Made by a program: the position numbers and the translations under genes. Below, one piece after another: positions 10,041 to 22,479 of a DNA stretch of 64,000 nt (positions are counted from its first letter, which is position 1; every line of letters starts with the position of its first letter). This DNA comes from Microcebus murinus (lineage: Eukaryota > Chordata > Mammalia > Primates > Cheirogaleidae), in NCBI RefSeq assembly GCF_040939455.1, contig NC_134116.1, positions 43,663,400 through 43,727,399 of the forward strand, written 5' to 3'. The notes beneath the pieces are model-generated. The model did no database searches and was not told the DNA's origin. It was given only the letters and a program-made list of their open reading frames with translations.

Positions 10041-12205
10041 TTTTAACTTACTCTTCTTGAAAGGCAATTTCTGTGTCAGCATTGCCTAGAAGTTATTTTG
10101 AGTAAAGCCTCTATCTTTGTCTGTGGATATCTGTGTGGTAGTTGGAAACTCAAAAAAAAAAAAAAAAGTTTAGATAGTTTACAATTCTGCCCTAGTTTTT
10201 ACTTTCATTCAAGTTCACTCATGATTCCTTTGCATGTGCATATGATCTCATCTTCTGACAGATGCTAGTACATTTTTTTTGTTGTCTTCTGAGTTTGCAT
10301 GCAGGTGGCTGGGATATGTTTGAACTTAACAAGACCACTGTGGCTGTTTCATTGTACTCATTTCCCTGCTAAATTTCTGATTATTCTGTCAGTCTATTGC
10401 TTGCCGCAACCAGAATTGCAAACTCAAGCTTGCTAAGACATTAGCCCACCAAGTTCATTTGACACTGTTATTGTAAATGTTTCTGACCAAATCCAGGGGC
10501 ATCTGGTTTTTCCCACTCTGTTCCAAATCAAGCAGCTCCTTATTAGTAGCAAAACTGGTGTTTTATGGCTTGTCCAAATCTTCAAGAACTACCAGTTGCA
10601 AATTCAACTAAATTATCACCAGACTTTTAATTTCCTGGGGAGTAACCTCAGTGTACTATAATAATCATGGATATATATTAATAATAGATAATTTATAAGT
10701 ATTACAGGGAAATTCTAATCATGATCAAGTATATTAATGTCACTGATAAATTTAATCCAAGGAAGATTCAAATTTAAAATACGTGGTAATAATGTATTAT
10801 TAATTTCTGAATAACTGCAAAATCTAGAAATTTCAAATATTATTTATATTCTAATATATAATCATTTTATCATCCTTTCCCTAAACAATAACAATCAAAA
10901 TGAATTTTAAATACATCTCATTGCTAGACTTTGTTAATCTAAAAATCTTTATAAATATGAATCTTCACTGTTGTAATTGATATTGCTAAACTTCATCTTG
11001 CTTACATTGAAGTTTTGCATACTCTGAATCATCAAAGGATGTTTACATTATAATCAGTAAATATTATTTTTAGTGGTTTCTGTTGCAGTTATTGAAAATG
11101 ATAAGAAATCATATGTTAACTCTATATCAACCACCATGTCCAATTTATCAGAATACCCAAATCCTAAAACATGTTGCATACTATTTTTATAGGTAATTTA
11201 ATTTGAATATTTTAAATTACTTTTCTGCAGAATTTAACATTTTATAACTCAGCCTGTAATTTGTGAGCCTAGGCTTTGGTTATCAAAATAATAATTTTAT
11301 ACCATACTGAGTGAATCCTTGAACTATTTGGTGGAACAAAACCATCCTAGGTACTCTCCATGAGTTTCTCTGCTTGTATAAGAGTGGGTTAGTGAATTAA
11401 TAGTACAATTTCATACAATATGCACCTTAGAGGATAGCACATAGGTAAAGACTGCCTCTTTAGACTGAAGCATCTTTTGATTATAGAATCAGTGCTAGGA
11501 CATGAATCTGTAAATGCCAGTATGTTTTAATTGTTACATTGTTGCTATTATTTTTAATGTAATGAACAAAATGGACTGTAAGTGGGAAGAATCTTATTAT
11601 ACAGAATGCTTCCAGTATCACCCTTTTTTTCCTTAGTGCATTAAAAGTTTCAGTTATGTAAATTTTACATAGACCTTGAGAATAACCAAATTTCTTAGCA
11701 TAATATACAAAGAATAATTTGTTTTCCTGAGGAACTAGTGTCAGCAAAGAACCCTTAAGGAGAGTGGATGTGCTTGAGAGAACCCAGAGTGGGACCATAC
11801 TAGGCACTGAATTTAAAGGTAGAAAGTAGCTAAAACAAGCTCTGAATTCAGTTTCTAAGGTCATCATAAATATAGGGGGGGATAACTTAAGTTTTTTTTC
11901 TTTTTTGTTTTATTTTATTTTGATTTTACTTGTTCCAATGTTACTTTTGCTAGATGCTATGTGACATGAATTCCTCAAATGCCAACCTTTAATTCCCTCA
12001 ACCATAACCACTGAGTAAATAAAATCTGCTTTTTGTGAGAATAAAGACTTCTGTCCATTCAGTTGATTGCTAGTATGGGTGTTTTGTTGGTAAGTGTTTA
12101 TGAGTAATTCCAGAGGGAATTATAACATGTGGAGGAAAGAAAGGGTATTAGTCATCAAAGCCTGGGGTCATAGGGAATCAGGTCAAAATGTGGCTTTACT
12201 TTTTA

Positions 12206-12249
12206 CAAAAAAAAAAGAAAAAAGAAAAGAAAAAGAAAAAAGGAAAAAG
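12206..12249. repeat. A-rich low-complexity tract
   Basis: AAAAAG/AAAAG-type purine tract of about 44 bp. It could be a retroposon tail, but no element body is recognisable on its 5' side. Confidence 0.85.
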
Positions 12250-13594
12250 TAATATAAAACTTAAAATTATCCACCGATGTAATTCATTAGAATTTTTTCC
12301 CCGAAACATTAATAATAGGACAGTTCTCTACCCCTATACACAATAGAAAATGTACTCACATCAATTAAATGCGTATTTCTCACTTTACAGCCACTTTAGC
12401 TAGTACAAGTTGATTCACCTGTTTAGTTAACACCTGTAGATTCTTCTCTGCTTATGGTAAATGTAATTATTCTTTTGGTTACATTCCTGGACCTTTAAAA
12501 ATACATTCAAGGAATAGGTTAATTCTCTTCCTTTCATGATGAAGACCTCCATCTTGCTTTTCCTGCCAGCATCCAAATCCCTTCTGACATGCTTATTCTA
12601 CCAGTAGCCTGGGCTTGCATCTAATTTGTTCTATTGCTTCTGTTTCTTATTATCTAAATATGACAACCAGATTCAACATTCTTTTTTCAATTGTTGCTTA
12701 AGAGGTATAATTTTGCTTTATTTAAAAAAATTATTGGAATATGTTCACCATTTCTCATCTTTCAAAAAGAGATAATAAAAAACAGAACCTAAGAAAAATT
12801 TTTAAAAACATTTACCTGATGATTTAGTTGAATAAATGCTGTACTTAAAATAGCATTTATATTCGTGTAGTGTAATTATTATTACATTTGTCTGGTGATT
12901 TTAATGGCATAGAGGAAGATATTTTGAATTTTAAAAAATTAGCCTATTAACTTATTTAAACCAGTACTGCCTTGTAAATTTTTAAAGCTTTTTTGTGAGC
13001 CTAGATTTCTAATCCTACCTTTTGAAATTTCTAGCTTCATTATCCTTTAGCATTCATCAATTTTAGGAAACTGCATAAGATATATGATCTCAAGTTCTTT
13101 TATAAAAAGATTAATGAATGTATTGAGATTCCAGGGAACATTTTACAAAAATATTTGTTAAAAATTTACTTTTTGAATGATATAGGTCTACTTTGATTTT
13201 TAACAATAGTAATTTGGCACTGCCTGTGCATTTAATACTATAATGAGATATTTCAAGGATAAAAGACAACTCAGTTAAATGGCCTTTTATTACAGATCCA
13301 TTTTTTCCCCAAGCACCACAGGTATCATCTCATCCCACTAATAATCTTTTTACATATGAAGGACATGAGACATTGAAAGGCTAACTTCTACAAGGTGCAG
13401 AACTCTGAATACAACCCAATTTTCCTGAAACATTTCAAAGTCCTTTTAGATGTCAATATATATGATTCATAAGTATGCTTTTCAAAGAAAATGAAACAGC
13501 AGAAATCTAAAAGGCTTATGACCACTGTCAGAGAGCTATGAAGGAAGGGTAGGTGCAGCATCTGCTGGTTGATGAACTGTCACACTCTGGAAAT

Positions 13595-13735
13595 GGTCTG
13601 CACATTAGGCACCCCTGAAGCATATTAAAAACATAATGATACACAGTCCTCACACAGAATAATGAAATTAAAATTTCTGGGGGTAGGCTTAGGCATTTGT
13701 AATTTTTATGTGCCTCAGATATGTCTAACGTATAT
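13595..13735 (+). mobile_element. Probable MER5A-like hAT-Charlie relic
   Basis: CTGCACATTAGGCACCCCTG, then GAAGCATATTAAAAACATAA, a CACACAGAATAATG stretch, and GGGGGTAGGCTTAGGCATTT follow the order of the MER5A consensus with heavy divergence. Ends are not resolved. Confidence 0.55.
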
Positions 13736-16126
13736 CCTATTTTAAGAACAAGTAGATTAGTTCATTTTTCCTTACCAATATTAGTGCCGCCTTGATTTAA
13801 ATACTTATTAAAATGCAAATCTCTAAATCCAAAACAGAACTATTGGATCAGAATACTCCTTGAGTTGGCATTTTAACATGGTTTCTAGGTTATATTAAAG
13901 AAAACGGTATTTTTAAATGATTAGCATATATGGCGATGATTCATTTTGTCTTGAAGTGTATTTACATACCTGCCAACTTTAGGAATATTCTAGTCCAAAC
14001 CTACAATCTACCTTGGCTTTGAAGTGACCTGCTGGTGGATCTTAGTCACGGCTTTGACACAATGAAGATGTTTAATGCCACACTGATTGGAGGATTAGTA
14101 ATTGCCACTCACTCCCTTTGTGCCCACATTTTAAATTGCAATTGTATATAAAATTGATTAATTTATAGTAACTAGGAGACAAAAATAAATTGCCTAGTAG
14201 TAGAGTGTTTTTAATGTGTGAGCTTCCTAATCCATTTCTTAATTTGCTCAAAAATATCCTTGATTCCCAAAGCAAATATGATTTAATTGTACTTCTAACA
14301 CAGCATACTGTAGACATAGAGTTCCTTTGAACATGATTCATACATACCAGCATCTGCTGAAAATGGTCAACATCCTTTATGTCTAACCATTGATGATAAC
14401 CAGAGATAATTGTTAGTTCTCCTTAAAAACATAGCATCTGTGCCTTCACAAAGGTTTGGTGGGATGAACTGTACTTCATCTCAGGTGAGGTAGTTCTGTT
14501 CAATATAAACACCATTAGCAAAAAAATCCTGGGGAAAACAATCTTAAATTTCACAAGACAAAGTAGTATAGTTTCTCTGATTCTGAGGGGTATACTGGAA
14601 TGAGAAAAAATATAGCAAAAATTTTTTACTTGAATGTTTAGGAATGGGACATGAAATGTCCAAACCATATTAATCTTCCTTGTAAATTTAGACCTTCCTT
14701 GTTGGGGAAAAAAAAAAAAAGCTTAAATTTTAGAGGAAAATATCCTAATACTTAAGATTATTCAGTGAATTTATATTTAAATTCTACTTATTAGAATTTA
14801 CTTATCAGACAAAATTAAGTATATGATTAGTTCTGGTATTATTACTTTCACCCTTGCACCAAAAAAAAAAAAAATCAAGTTATATGTAAGTTGTAACATT
14901 ATATAATCCTGATCAGATGAAAGGGAACTCTGGAGATTTCTCCTTTTCTCTTTAGTGATATTGGTTGATATCTGCTTTACTGCTCAGAAATTTCTGTCTT
15001 TTCAACAATAAAGATGTTGCTTCATCAGGGAAAACTATCTCCATTGCATACTTTATACTTTATCAAGAAAATCTAATACAATATCTGATGCAGAGTATTT
15101 CTGGTGCCAATTGTTATTCTAAAAGGATATAGACAAATTAGAAATGAATGACTAATTATCTGAAGATCATCTTTATAATATTATTATATATTACATATCT
15201 CTTATTATATAAAATTCTGATGATAATATTTGGGGATATGTATATTTGCAAAGCATTACTGTTGGTTCACATTTACATTCTTAACACTTAGGAACCACTG
15301 ACTTAAAACCACTGAAATAAAGGATTCAGCTAGTTAATGCCATGGCATAACCAATACCAACAAAACATATACTGGACTTCAATTTTAACATTGTGCATAA
15401 TTCAAGAAGATACTGAACTTGGTGCCCTAGGCTAATTACTAGCGGTGCTTTCTAAAATGCTGACTTTAATAAATTAAGATCTGTTTCTATTGTTGGTTCT
15501 TTAGGTCACAGAAAAAAAAATAGAAACATCTGTAAAATGAAACTCTTGCCTGTATTCTGGGAAAGATAAATTTATCTGTAAATTAAAGTAATTAAATTTT
15601 CAAAGTTCTGTTGTATCAGTAAGAATAATTGTACTTCTTCAGAAAATGGAAACAACATATTTATTTTCTAATAAAGGTATTTTCAAACTTATAATTTAAA
15701 TTGTAATCTACTGCAATATAAAAATGCTATGTCCAACATAATCAAGAGACAATGATAAATCTGAAGTAAAAACGAAAAGTTATTATAATTTTAATTGAAA
15801 ATGATGATATTTAATAGAAAAGAAATTTATGAGATTTGACTAAATAACACTTTCCGGATGTTCAAAATTGAGTTAGTAAGTGGTTTTCTACACCTTTTTC
15901 ATGACTATAGTGTGCCAATTAAAATGATTTACAAGATCACAGTCACTTGAATGATGCAGAGGTTCTACACATAATATGCTGGGCATTTCTAAATGTGACC
16001 CACTTCCTAATTGAAATTGAATGTAATTATGTTAGCAACAGGTCTTAAAAAGTACTATTATGTAATAAAGAAATAATATAAATTGACAAATATGTCACTA
16101 TTTTTGCATTATAGAAAGGCTCTGAT
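13736..16126. other. Unassigned sequence, no gene seen
   Basis: No gene or clear repeat. Contains two short poly-A runs (near 14710 and 14860). The section 13960-14360, beginning ACCTGCCAACTTTAGG, is of ordinary complexity and unassigned. Minus-strand frames at 14072-14353 and 14423-14668 show no family motif. Confidence 0.5.
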
Positions 16127-16224
16127 TTGAGGGGGTGGGGGGACATGGGCAACATATGTAACCTTAACACTTGTACCCCCATAATGCACTAAAATAAAAA
16201 TAAATAAATAAATAAATAAATAAA
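16127..16224 (+). mobile_element. Very short L1 3' end (about 100 bp)
   Basis: G-rich GGGGGTGGGGGGACATGGGC, then ACACTTGTACCCCCATAATG, then an AAATAAATAAATAAATAAAT tail. This is the extreme 3'UTR of the same L1 lineage seen at 20.2, 44.3, 49.2 and 55.3 kb, strongly 5'-truncated. Confidence 0.8.
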
Positions 16225-17504
16225 AGTGTTTTTATATGAAAACATAAGCAGTTGATCAAAATTAAATAATAAGATAGCAATAATTGGCTATAATATGTCA
16301 CTAAGAGTTTTCTCTTCTATCATATGGATGACAAATACTCTAAGGGTCAACCTGACTAGAAGAATAAATCTAGATTTTGGATATGACACAATATTTGAGG
16401 CTTTGCTTATATTATAAAATGCACAAAAGTCTTTCAAACTATACCTTAGAAAAATAAAGAAAATGCAGACAATGTGAAAAGATGTTAAAATATTAAATTA
16501 TATCTACTTGGAGGGGTAGTATTGTTCCAATGATAGAATTTTACAACAGCATCATTAAGTATTAGATAATTTGTTTATATAGCATGATTTTAGCTAAGCT
16601 TTACATTCTAGGCAGATTTTCAAGAAGGAGGCACTAGGTTGGTGGTAATCCCTGGCTACAGACATATTTGGAAGCAGAACCATCTCTTTAATAGAATAAA
16701 CTTTCCCAAATGAAGGAATTTAACTCCACTGCATTGTAAGGGAAAATACATTTTCATAAACACAACACGATAAGAAGGCAAATCAACACAGAACAAAATA
16801 AACAGCTTTCTACTCCAAAAGACTGCAGGCATTTAGTTTTATAAGGAAAGCGTATGCACAGAATATTTAAAGATACACTTATTCAAACATAAAAACAAAT
16901 GAAAAAAAGATTCTCAGGAATTAAAATAATATTATTTTTTCAGCCAGATTAAAAAATAAAGTTTCTAGAAAAATACTTACTGTAATTAAAGAAAAGCTTA
17001 ATGAATTTTTTCACAGCAAGTTAGATGCAACTGGAATAAAAGAATTATAGACTATAGCGAAGTGATGAAAAAATTTGCAAAGATGAAGAAATTAACGCAG
17101 TGATAAGAGAAATGGAGAGGGATGCTATGAAAGGCAGAAATATTATTTAGAACTATAAACAAGTGTTCACACATCTGGTCAGAGTGCCAGAAGAAGAAAA
17201 TGAAGAGAAAAAAGAAGCAAAATGTATGAAGAGATGATAGCTATAAATATTTCAGAACTAATGAAAAAAATTTAATACCACGGAGTCCAACTGGATATAT
17301 AAGAAATTATCTAAATCTTAGTTGTCCAGCATTATTTAACTAAATCATGATACCTGAAATTTATGCCTTTAGGAAATGTGCAAAGTAAAGATTGCCTAAA
17401 ATAAGCAAAAAGAGATAGCATTAGAAGTGAATAGAGGTCTATAAGTTTTCAACACTACTTTCTCATTAATTGATAGAGCAAGCAAATCGAAAATCAATAT
17501 GAAC
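16225..17504. other. Mostly unassigned; the last part may be decayed L1 upstream of ORF2
   Basis: The first 700 bp show nothing recognisable. From about 17000 the plus strand is A-rich. It includes ATGAAGAGATGATAGCTATA and ATTTCAGAACTAATGAAAAA, which resemble the ORF1 region of old L1/HAL1 elements. That would fit the old ORF2 that follows, but the match is weak. Confidence 0.4.
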
Positions 17505-18029
17505 ATATAAGGCTTGAGCAATACTATCAACCAAACTGATCAAGTCAATATTTACATCATTCCATACCATAATAGCAGAATACTGTCAAGTTCCTATAGA
17601 GCATGTATCATTATGGACTATATGTGAGCCATAAAATATGTCTTCAATTTTAAAATATTTGAATCTACAATAGAATTAAATGGAAATGAATATAAAAAAT
17701 CCAGAAAACTCTCAAATATTTAAAAGTCAAATAACTTGTCTGAATAACCCATACATCAAAAAAAGAAATTAAAGAGAAAATTAAAAAGTATATTGAACTG
17801 AATAAACAGTATAAAATCAAGATTAAAACAAGGTGGGATACATCTGAAATAATAATTAGAAGGAAATTTATATCCCTAAATTCCTGTATTAGAATAAACA
17901 TCACAAATCAATGGCATCAATTTTAAGGTTAGCAAAGTCAGAAAAAATAATCCTCATGAGCAATAAAGAAAGAATGTTCACACAAAGTGAGTAGTAGAAA
18001 TAAAGATATAAGAAAAAGTTTATGAGATT
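17505..18029 (+). mobile_element. Old L1 ORF2 fragment, plus strand
   Basis: Decayed early ORF2: CACCAAACTGATCAAG-like start near 17530, CATAATAGCAGAATACTGTC (17567), CAGAAAACTCTCAAATATTT (17702), AATAACCCATACATCAAAAA (17743) and AAGGAAATTTATATCCCTAA (17860). No intact frame. A short continuation (AGAAAATAGAATACAATAGA) reappears at about 18199-18240, between the L1 tail and the young L1. Confidence 0.75.
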
Positions 18030-18190
18030 GGAATGTTCCTAACACAAAGAAACATTCCCTTCATGAGGTGATAGATACTCCAATTACTCTGGTTTGAGTA
18101 ATTTACATTGTATGCCTGTATTAAAAAATCACATGTATCCTATAAAGATACACAACTAGTATATACCCATAATAATTAAAAAGAAAAAAT
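18030..18190 (+). mobile_element. L1 3'-terminal fragment inserted in an older L1
   Basis: GGAATGTTCCTAACACAAAG, ATAGATACTCCAATTACTCT, ATTGTATGCCTGTATTAAAA and ATACCCATAATAATTAAAAA form the classic terminal 3'UTR of the L1MA/L1PB grade, ending in an A-rich tail. A relative of it is at 62880-63072. Confidence 0.8.
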
Positions 18191-18240
18191 TAAAGACTTA
18201 GAAAATAGAATACAATAGAGAAAAACTAATAAAAACAAAA

Positions 18241-20085
18241 ATTGCTTTACTTCTGTTCAACATAGTGCTGGAAGTCTTGGCTACAGCAATCAGACAGGAA
18301 AATGGAATCAAAGGTATCCAAATAGGGGCAGAAGAGATCAAACTCTCACTCTTTGCTGATGATATGATATTGTATCTAGAAAACCCCAAAGATTCAACCA
18401 AGAAACTCCTGGAACTGATTAATGAATTTAGTAAAGTCTCAGGATACAAAATCAATACACAGAAATCAGAGGCATTCATATACGCCAACAAAAATCTAAT
18501 TGAGAACCAAATCAAAGACTCAATTCCCTTCACAATAGCAACAAAGAAATTAAAGTACCTAGGAATATACTTAACCAAGGAGGTAAAAGACCTCTACAGG
18601 GAGAATTATGAAACACTGAGGAAGGAAATAGCAGAGGATGTAAACAGATGGAAATCCATACCATGCTCGTGGATCGGCAGACTCAATATCATCAAAATGT
18701 CTATACTACCCAAACTGATCTACAGATTCAATGCAATACCTATTAAAATCCCATCAGCACTCTTCACAGATATAGAAAAAATAATTTTACGCTTCGTATG
18801 GAACCAAAGAAGACCCCGAATATCAAGAGCAATTCTAGGCAACAAAAACAAAATGGGAGGCATTAATATGCCAGATATCAAACTATACTACAAAGCTGTA
18901 GTAATTAAATCAATATGGTATTGGCACAAAGATAGGAATATTGACCAGTGGAACAGATGTGAGAATCCTGATATAAAACCATCCTCATATAGCCATCTCA
19001 TCTTTGACAAAGCAGACAAAAACATATGCTGGGGAAAAGAATCCCTTTTCAATAAATGGTGCTGGGAAAACTGGATAGCCACCTGTAGAAGGCTAAAACA
19101 GGACCCACACCTTTCACCTCTCACAAAAACCAACTCACGCTGGATAACAGACTTAAACCTAAGGTATGACACTATTAGAACTCTAGAGGAAAAAGTTGGA
19201 AACACTCTCCTAGACATCGGCCTGGGCAAAGAGTTTATGAAGAAGTCCCCAAAGGCAATCACAGCAGCAACAAAAATAAATAAATGGGACATGATCAAAC
19301 TACAAAGCTTCTGCACAGCCAAAGAAATAGTCATGAAAGTAAACAGACAACCTACAGAATGGGAGAAAATTTTTGCATCCTATGCATCCGATAAGGGACT
19401 GATAACTAGAATATACTTAGAACTCACGAAAATCAGGAAGAAAAAATCAAATAACCCCATTAAAAAGTGGGCAAAGGACTTGAACAGAACCTTTTCTAAA
19501 GAAGACAGAAGCATGGCCAACAAACATATGAAAAAATGCTCAACATCTCTAATCATCAGGGAAATGCAAATCAAAACCACAATGAGATATCACTTAACCC
19601 CAGTGAGAATGGCCTTTATCAAAAAATCTCCAAACAATAAATGCTGGCGTGGTTGCGGAGAGAGAGGAACACTCCTACACTGCTGGTGGGACTTCAAACT
19701 AGTTCAACCTCTGTGGAAAGCAATATGGAGATACCTTAAAGCGATACAAGTGGATCTACCATTTGATCCAGCAATCCCATTGCTGGGCATCTACCCAAAT
19801 GATCCAATGACACTCTACAAAAAAGACACCTGCACTCGAATGTTTATAGCAATACAATTCATAATTGCAAGGCTGTGGAAACAGCCCAAGTGCCCATCAA
19901 TCCAAGAATGGATTAATAAAATGTGGTATATGTATACCATGGAGTACTATTCAGCTCTAAGAAACAATGGTGATATAGCACATCTTATATTTTCCTGGTT
20001 AGAGCTGGAACCCATACTACTAAGTGAAGTATCCCAAGAATGGAGAAACAAGCACCAGATATATTCTCCAGCAAACTGGTATTAA
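18241..20085 (+). pseudogene. L1 ORF2 C-terminal half (reverse transcriptase to C-terminus), truncated
   Basis: The frame is open from 18241 to the TAA at 20083-20085; counting from the GTG at 18265 gives 606 residues. In full L1 elements ORF2p is an endonuclease plus reverse transcriptase that copies L1 RNA at a nicked target. Here the endonuclease and first RT motifs are missing. Seen on that 606-residue numbering: the catalytic FADD box at residues 30-33, the conserved [10 protein letters not shown] segment near 135, RWI and HLTPVRMAF segments, and the C-terminal cysteine/histidine motif near 460-477. Family proteins read CX3CX7HX4C. Here C460, C464 and H472 are present but the last cysteine is Phe477 (TTC for TGC). 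No promoter or start context exists, so it is a remnant, not a gene. Confidence 0.95.
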
Positions 20086-20133
20086 CTGAGTAGCACCTAA
20101 GTGGACACATAGGTACTACAGTAATAGGGTATT

Positions 20134-20162
20134 GGGCAGGAGGGAGGGGGGAGGGGGGCGGG
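20134..20162 (+). other. G-rich tract of the L1 3'UTR, possible G-quadruplex
   Basis: Runs of three or more G separated by one or two bases occupy 20134-20162. A G-rich polypurine tract is a known conserved feature of mammalian L1 3'UTRs and can fold as a quadruplex; folding here is inferred from composition only. Confidence 0.75.
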
Positions 20163-20544
20163 TATATACATACATAATGAGTGAGATGTGCACCATCTGG
20201 GGGATGGTCATGATGGAGATTCAGACTTTTGGTGGGGGGGAATGGGCATTTATTGAAACCTTAAAATCTGTATCCCCATAATATGCCGAAATAAAAAAAA
20301 AAAAAAGAAATGATACTCTGCTGGTCCAATTTATCAGGAATAAATATAAAACACAAATAAATTTTGTCCACCTTAAGGAAATTTTAAGGAAAATACATTT
20401 CATGAGGAATGATCACAGAGGATTACCTTTGACAAAAAAACTGAAAACTTATAAAAGTGTAAAAAAATAGGTAAAATCAAAGTTACCTGTACAATAGTGA
20501 TGTACAATAGTTTTAGAAGATGTACAAAAGTGTAATCATAAAAA

Positions 20545-21505
20545 GTAGGCAAATTGTTTCAGCAATGAAGATATACAGATAGCAAATAAGCATATAGTTA
20601 CCCAATATTATATGTAATTAAGAAATTATATATTTAAAAAATGAGATATCACTACATAGCGATTAGAATGTCCAAAATCGGGAATACTGACAATAACAAA
20701 TGCTGATGAGGATAGGGAGCAACATTTGCCGCTGGAGGAATGCAGAATGGCACAGTCACTTTGGGAGATAGCTTGACAGTTTTTTAAAAAAACATTCTAC
20801 CCAGCAATTGTGCTCCTTGGTATTTACTCACATGAGTCAAATACTTATGGCTACACAAAAACCTGCACGTAAATGGATGTATACAGTGATTTTATTTATA
20901 ATTACCCAAAATTGGAAGCAACACAAGTGTCTTTCAGTAGGTGAATGAATAAATGAGTTGTGGCACCTTCTGATGATAGAATATTATTAAACACTATAAA
21001 GTAATGAGCTATCAAGCCATGAAAAGACATGGAGAAACCTTAAATGCGTATTACTAAAGATGGACTGTCCACATACTATATGGTTCCAGCTATATGGCAT
21101 TCTGGAAAAGGCAAAACTATGCAGACAGTAAAAAGATCTGTGGTTGTCCAGAGTTGGGGGGAGGATAGGGGTGAACAGCTAGAACACAGAGGATTTTAGG
21201 GCAGTGAAATTATTTCGTATGAAAGTATAATTGTAGATGCATGTTCTTATATGCTTATCAAAAACCAGAGAATGTACAACACCAAGAGTGAACCCTGATG
21301 TAAGCTATGAACTTTGGATAATGATAATATGTCAATGTAGGTTCATCGATTATAGTAAATGTACTTCCATGGCTAGAGATTTTGATAGTGGGGAAGGCTA
21401 TGAATGTGTGGTGAGGGAAAAGGGTATGTAGGAACACTCCGTACTTTATGCTCAATTTTGCTTTGAACCTAAAACTTTTCTAAAAATAAATTCTATAAAA
21501 ATTGT
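20545..21505 (+). mobile_element. Old L1 (L1M grade) 3' end, plus strand
   Basis: Decayed end of ORF2 and 3'UTR: AAATGAGATATCACTACATA, GCTGATGAGGATAGGGAGCA, CAAAAACCTGCACGTAAATG, ATCAAGCCATGAAAAGACAT, GTTCCAGCTATATGGCATTC, AAGATCTGTGGTTGTCCAGA, AATGTACAACACCAAGAGTG, GTCAATGTAGGTTCATCGAT and a final AAATAAATTCTATAAAAA. This is an L1MB/L1MC-like 3' end. The 240 bp between 20311 and 20545 may belong to it but are too decayed to tell. Short frames within are spurious. Confidence 0.88.
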
Positions 21506-22479
21506 CTTTCAAAAATGGTTTTCCCTATTAAAATAATTTCTAAAACACTGATGTAATTGTGATCAGCTTATTACACTGAATGACTCCCTCAACATCAAAG
21601 TAGAAAGCTAAGAACTAGAATTTCAGTTCCTGATTCATGGGGCTGGATTTGTTAAACTCTAGTTAAATAACAATATGTTATTTTATTCTTATTTGCAATA
21701 ATTCTTAAGTTGACAAAAACTAAGAGTTCTATTTTAAACACTTCTTACACATCAGGGTTTTGTTTTTCCCAGTTTTGAAAAACAAAAAATACAAACCATT
21801 GACATGGAAATAAATATAAGTGGCAATTAAACTCTGGGAAATAATTACAGGTGTGTTTCTATACAATTCATTTTTATTTTAACTAGTAAGACCCTTCCAT
21901 TATTTATGTTTAAGTTATGGTCAATAAACCGAATTATGTAAAGATATTGTTTTCTCTGATCATTAAGTTTCTCTTTAGTGGAGTGATAAAATTGCTTATT
22001 AAGAATATTTCCAGCTTAAGGGAAAGACAATAATAAAGCTTGCTCCTCAGATACTTTATACATATACATCATTTGACTCTGAAAAATGAATTGTTTCCTT
22101 CAGGCTACCAGGTTATTCTTTTAAAATGTATTTTAAAAACTCGTTACATTATTTAACACATATTTATCGATTGCCTACCATGTTGCAGACTTATTACAAA
22201 TCACTGAAGATACAAAGCTATTCCACATAGTCACAGTGCTTGTCTTTCTTAACCTCTCAGTTTGATAGGTAATAGCAATTTAATATGATGAACACCTTAT
22301 AAGATCCATGAAATTGTTATGCATGCAGGTGGGGGTTCTCTTAACTGAGCTTTACCGGTGGCAATTTAGATCCAGAAAAACATTATTGGAGTAAATAGCT
22401 AAACTTATACATGAAAGAGTTTACCTTTGAGCAGAGTATGATGAGATCACAGAAAAGTAATCTTCATAAAATTTTTTTG
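21506..22479. other. Unassigned AT-rich sequence, no gene seen
   Basis: No gene. TATTTATCGATTGCCTACCA near 22160 resembles the common ATTTATTGAGCACCTACTAT-type segment of ancient mammalian repeats, but too little remains to assign. Confidence 0.45.

Larger units (their letters stand above)
9546..13594. other. Unassigned sequence, no gene seen
   Basis: Long stretch without a defensible gene. It holds a TG-rich patch (10004-10040), A-runs (near 10153) and an A-rich tract (12206-12249). The part 10200-10640 is less AT-rich and more complex than its surroundings, but I cannot match it to a repeat or an exon. At 13320-13420 there is a weak MIR-like trace. The 128-codon minus-strand frame at 11481-11867 has no recognisable domain and is probably chance. 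Confidence 0.5.
18241..20310 (+). mobile_element. Young, 5'-truncated L1 retrotransposon
   Basis: About 2.07 kb of L1: ORF2 from just before the reverse-transcriptase active site to its stop at 20085, a 225-bp 3'UTR with a G-rich tract, and an A-rich tail ending near 20310. Divergence from the L1 family protein is low and the frame is unbroken, so this copy is recent relative to the others here. The 5' end is a truncation at about 18241, inside an older L1 relic. I could not find a convincing target-site duplication. Confidence 0.95.

Noticed and set aside
17665..17904. Hydrophobic minus-strand frame
   Set aside because: Antisense of A-rich old L1 ORF2.
18888..19334. 148-codon minus-strand frame
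   Set aside because: Antisense shadow of L1 ORF2; the homologous antisense frame appears in the other L1 copy too (48071-48581), explained by codon bias.
18265..20085. 606-residue open frame as an active gene
   Set aside because: It is the C-terminal part of L1 ORF2 in a 5'-truncated copy with no promoter, endonuclease or start; its nominal start is a GTG inside the domain.
22160..22260. L2/MIR-like TATTTATCGATTGCCTACCA segment
   Set aside because: Only a short motif matches; too little to assign to a family.
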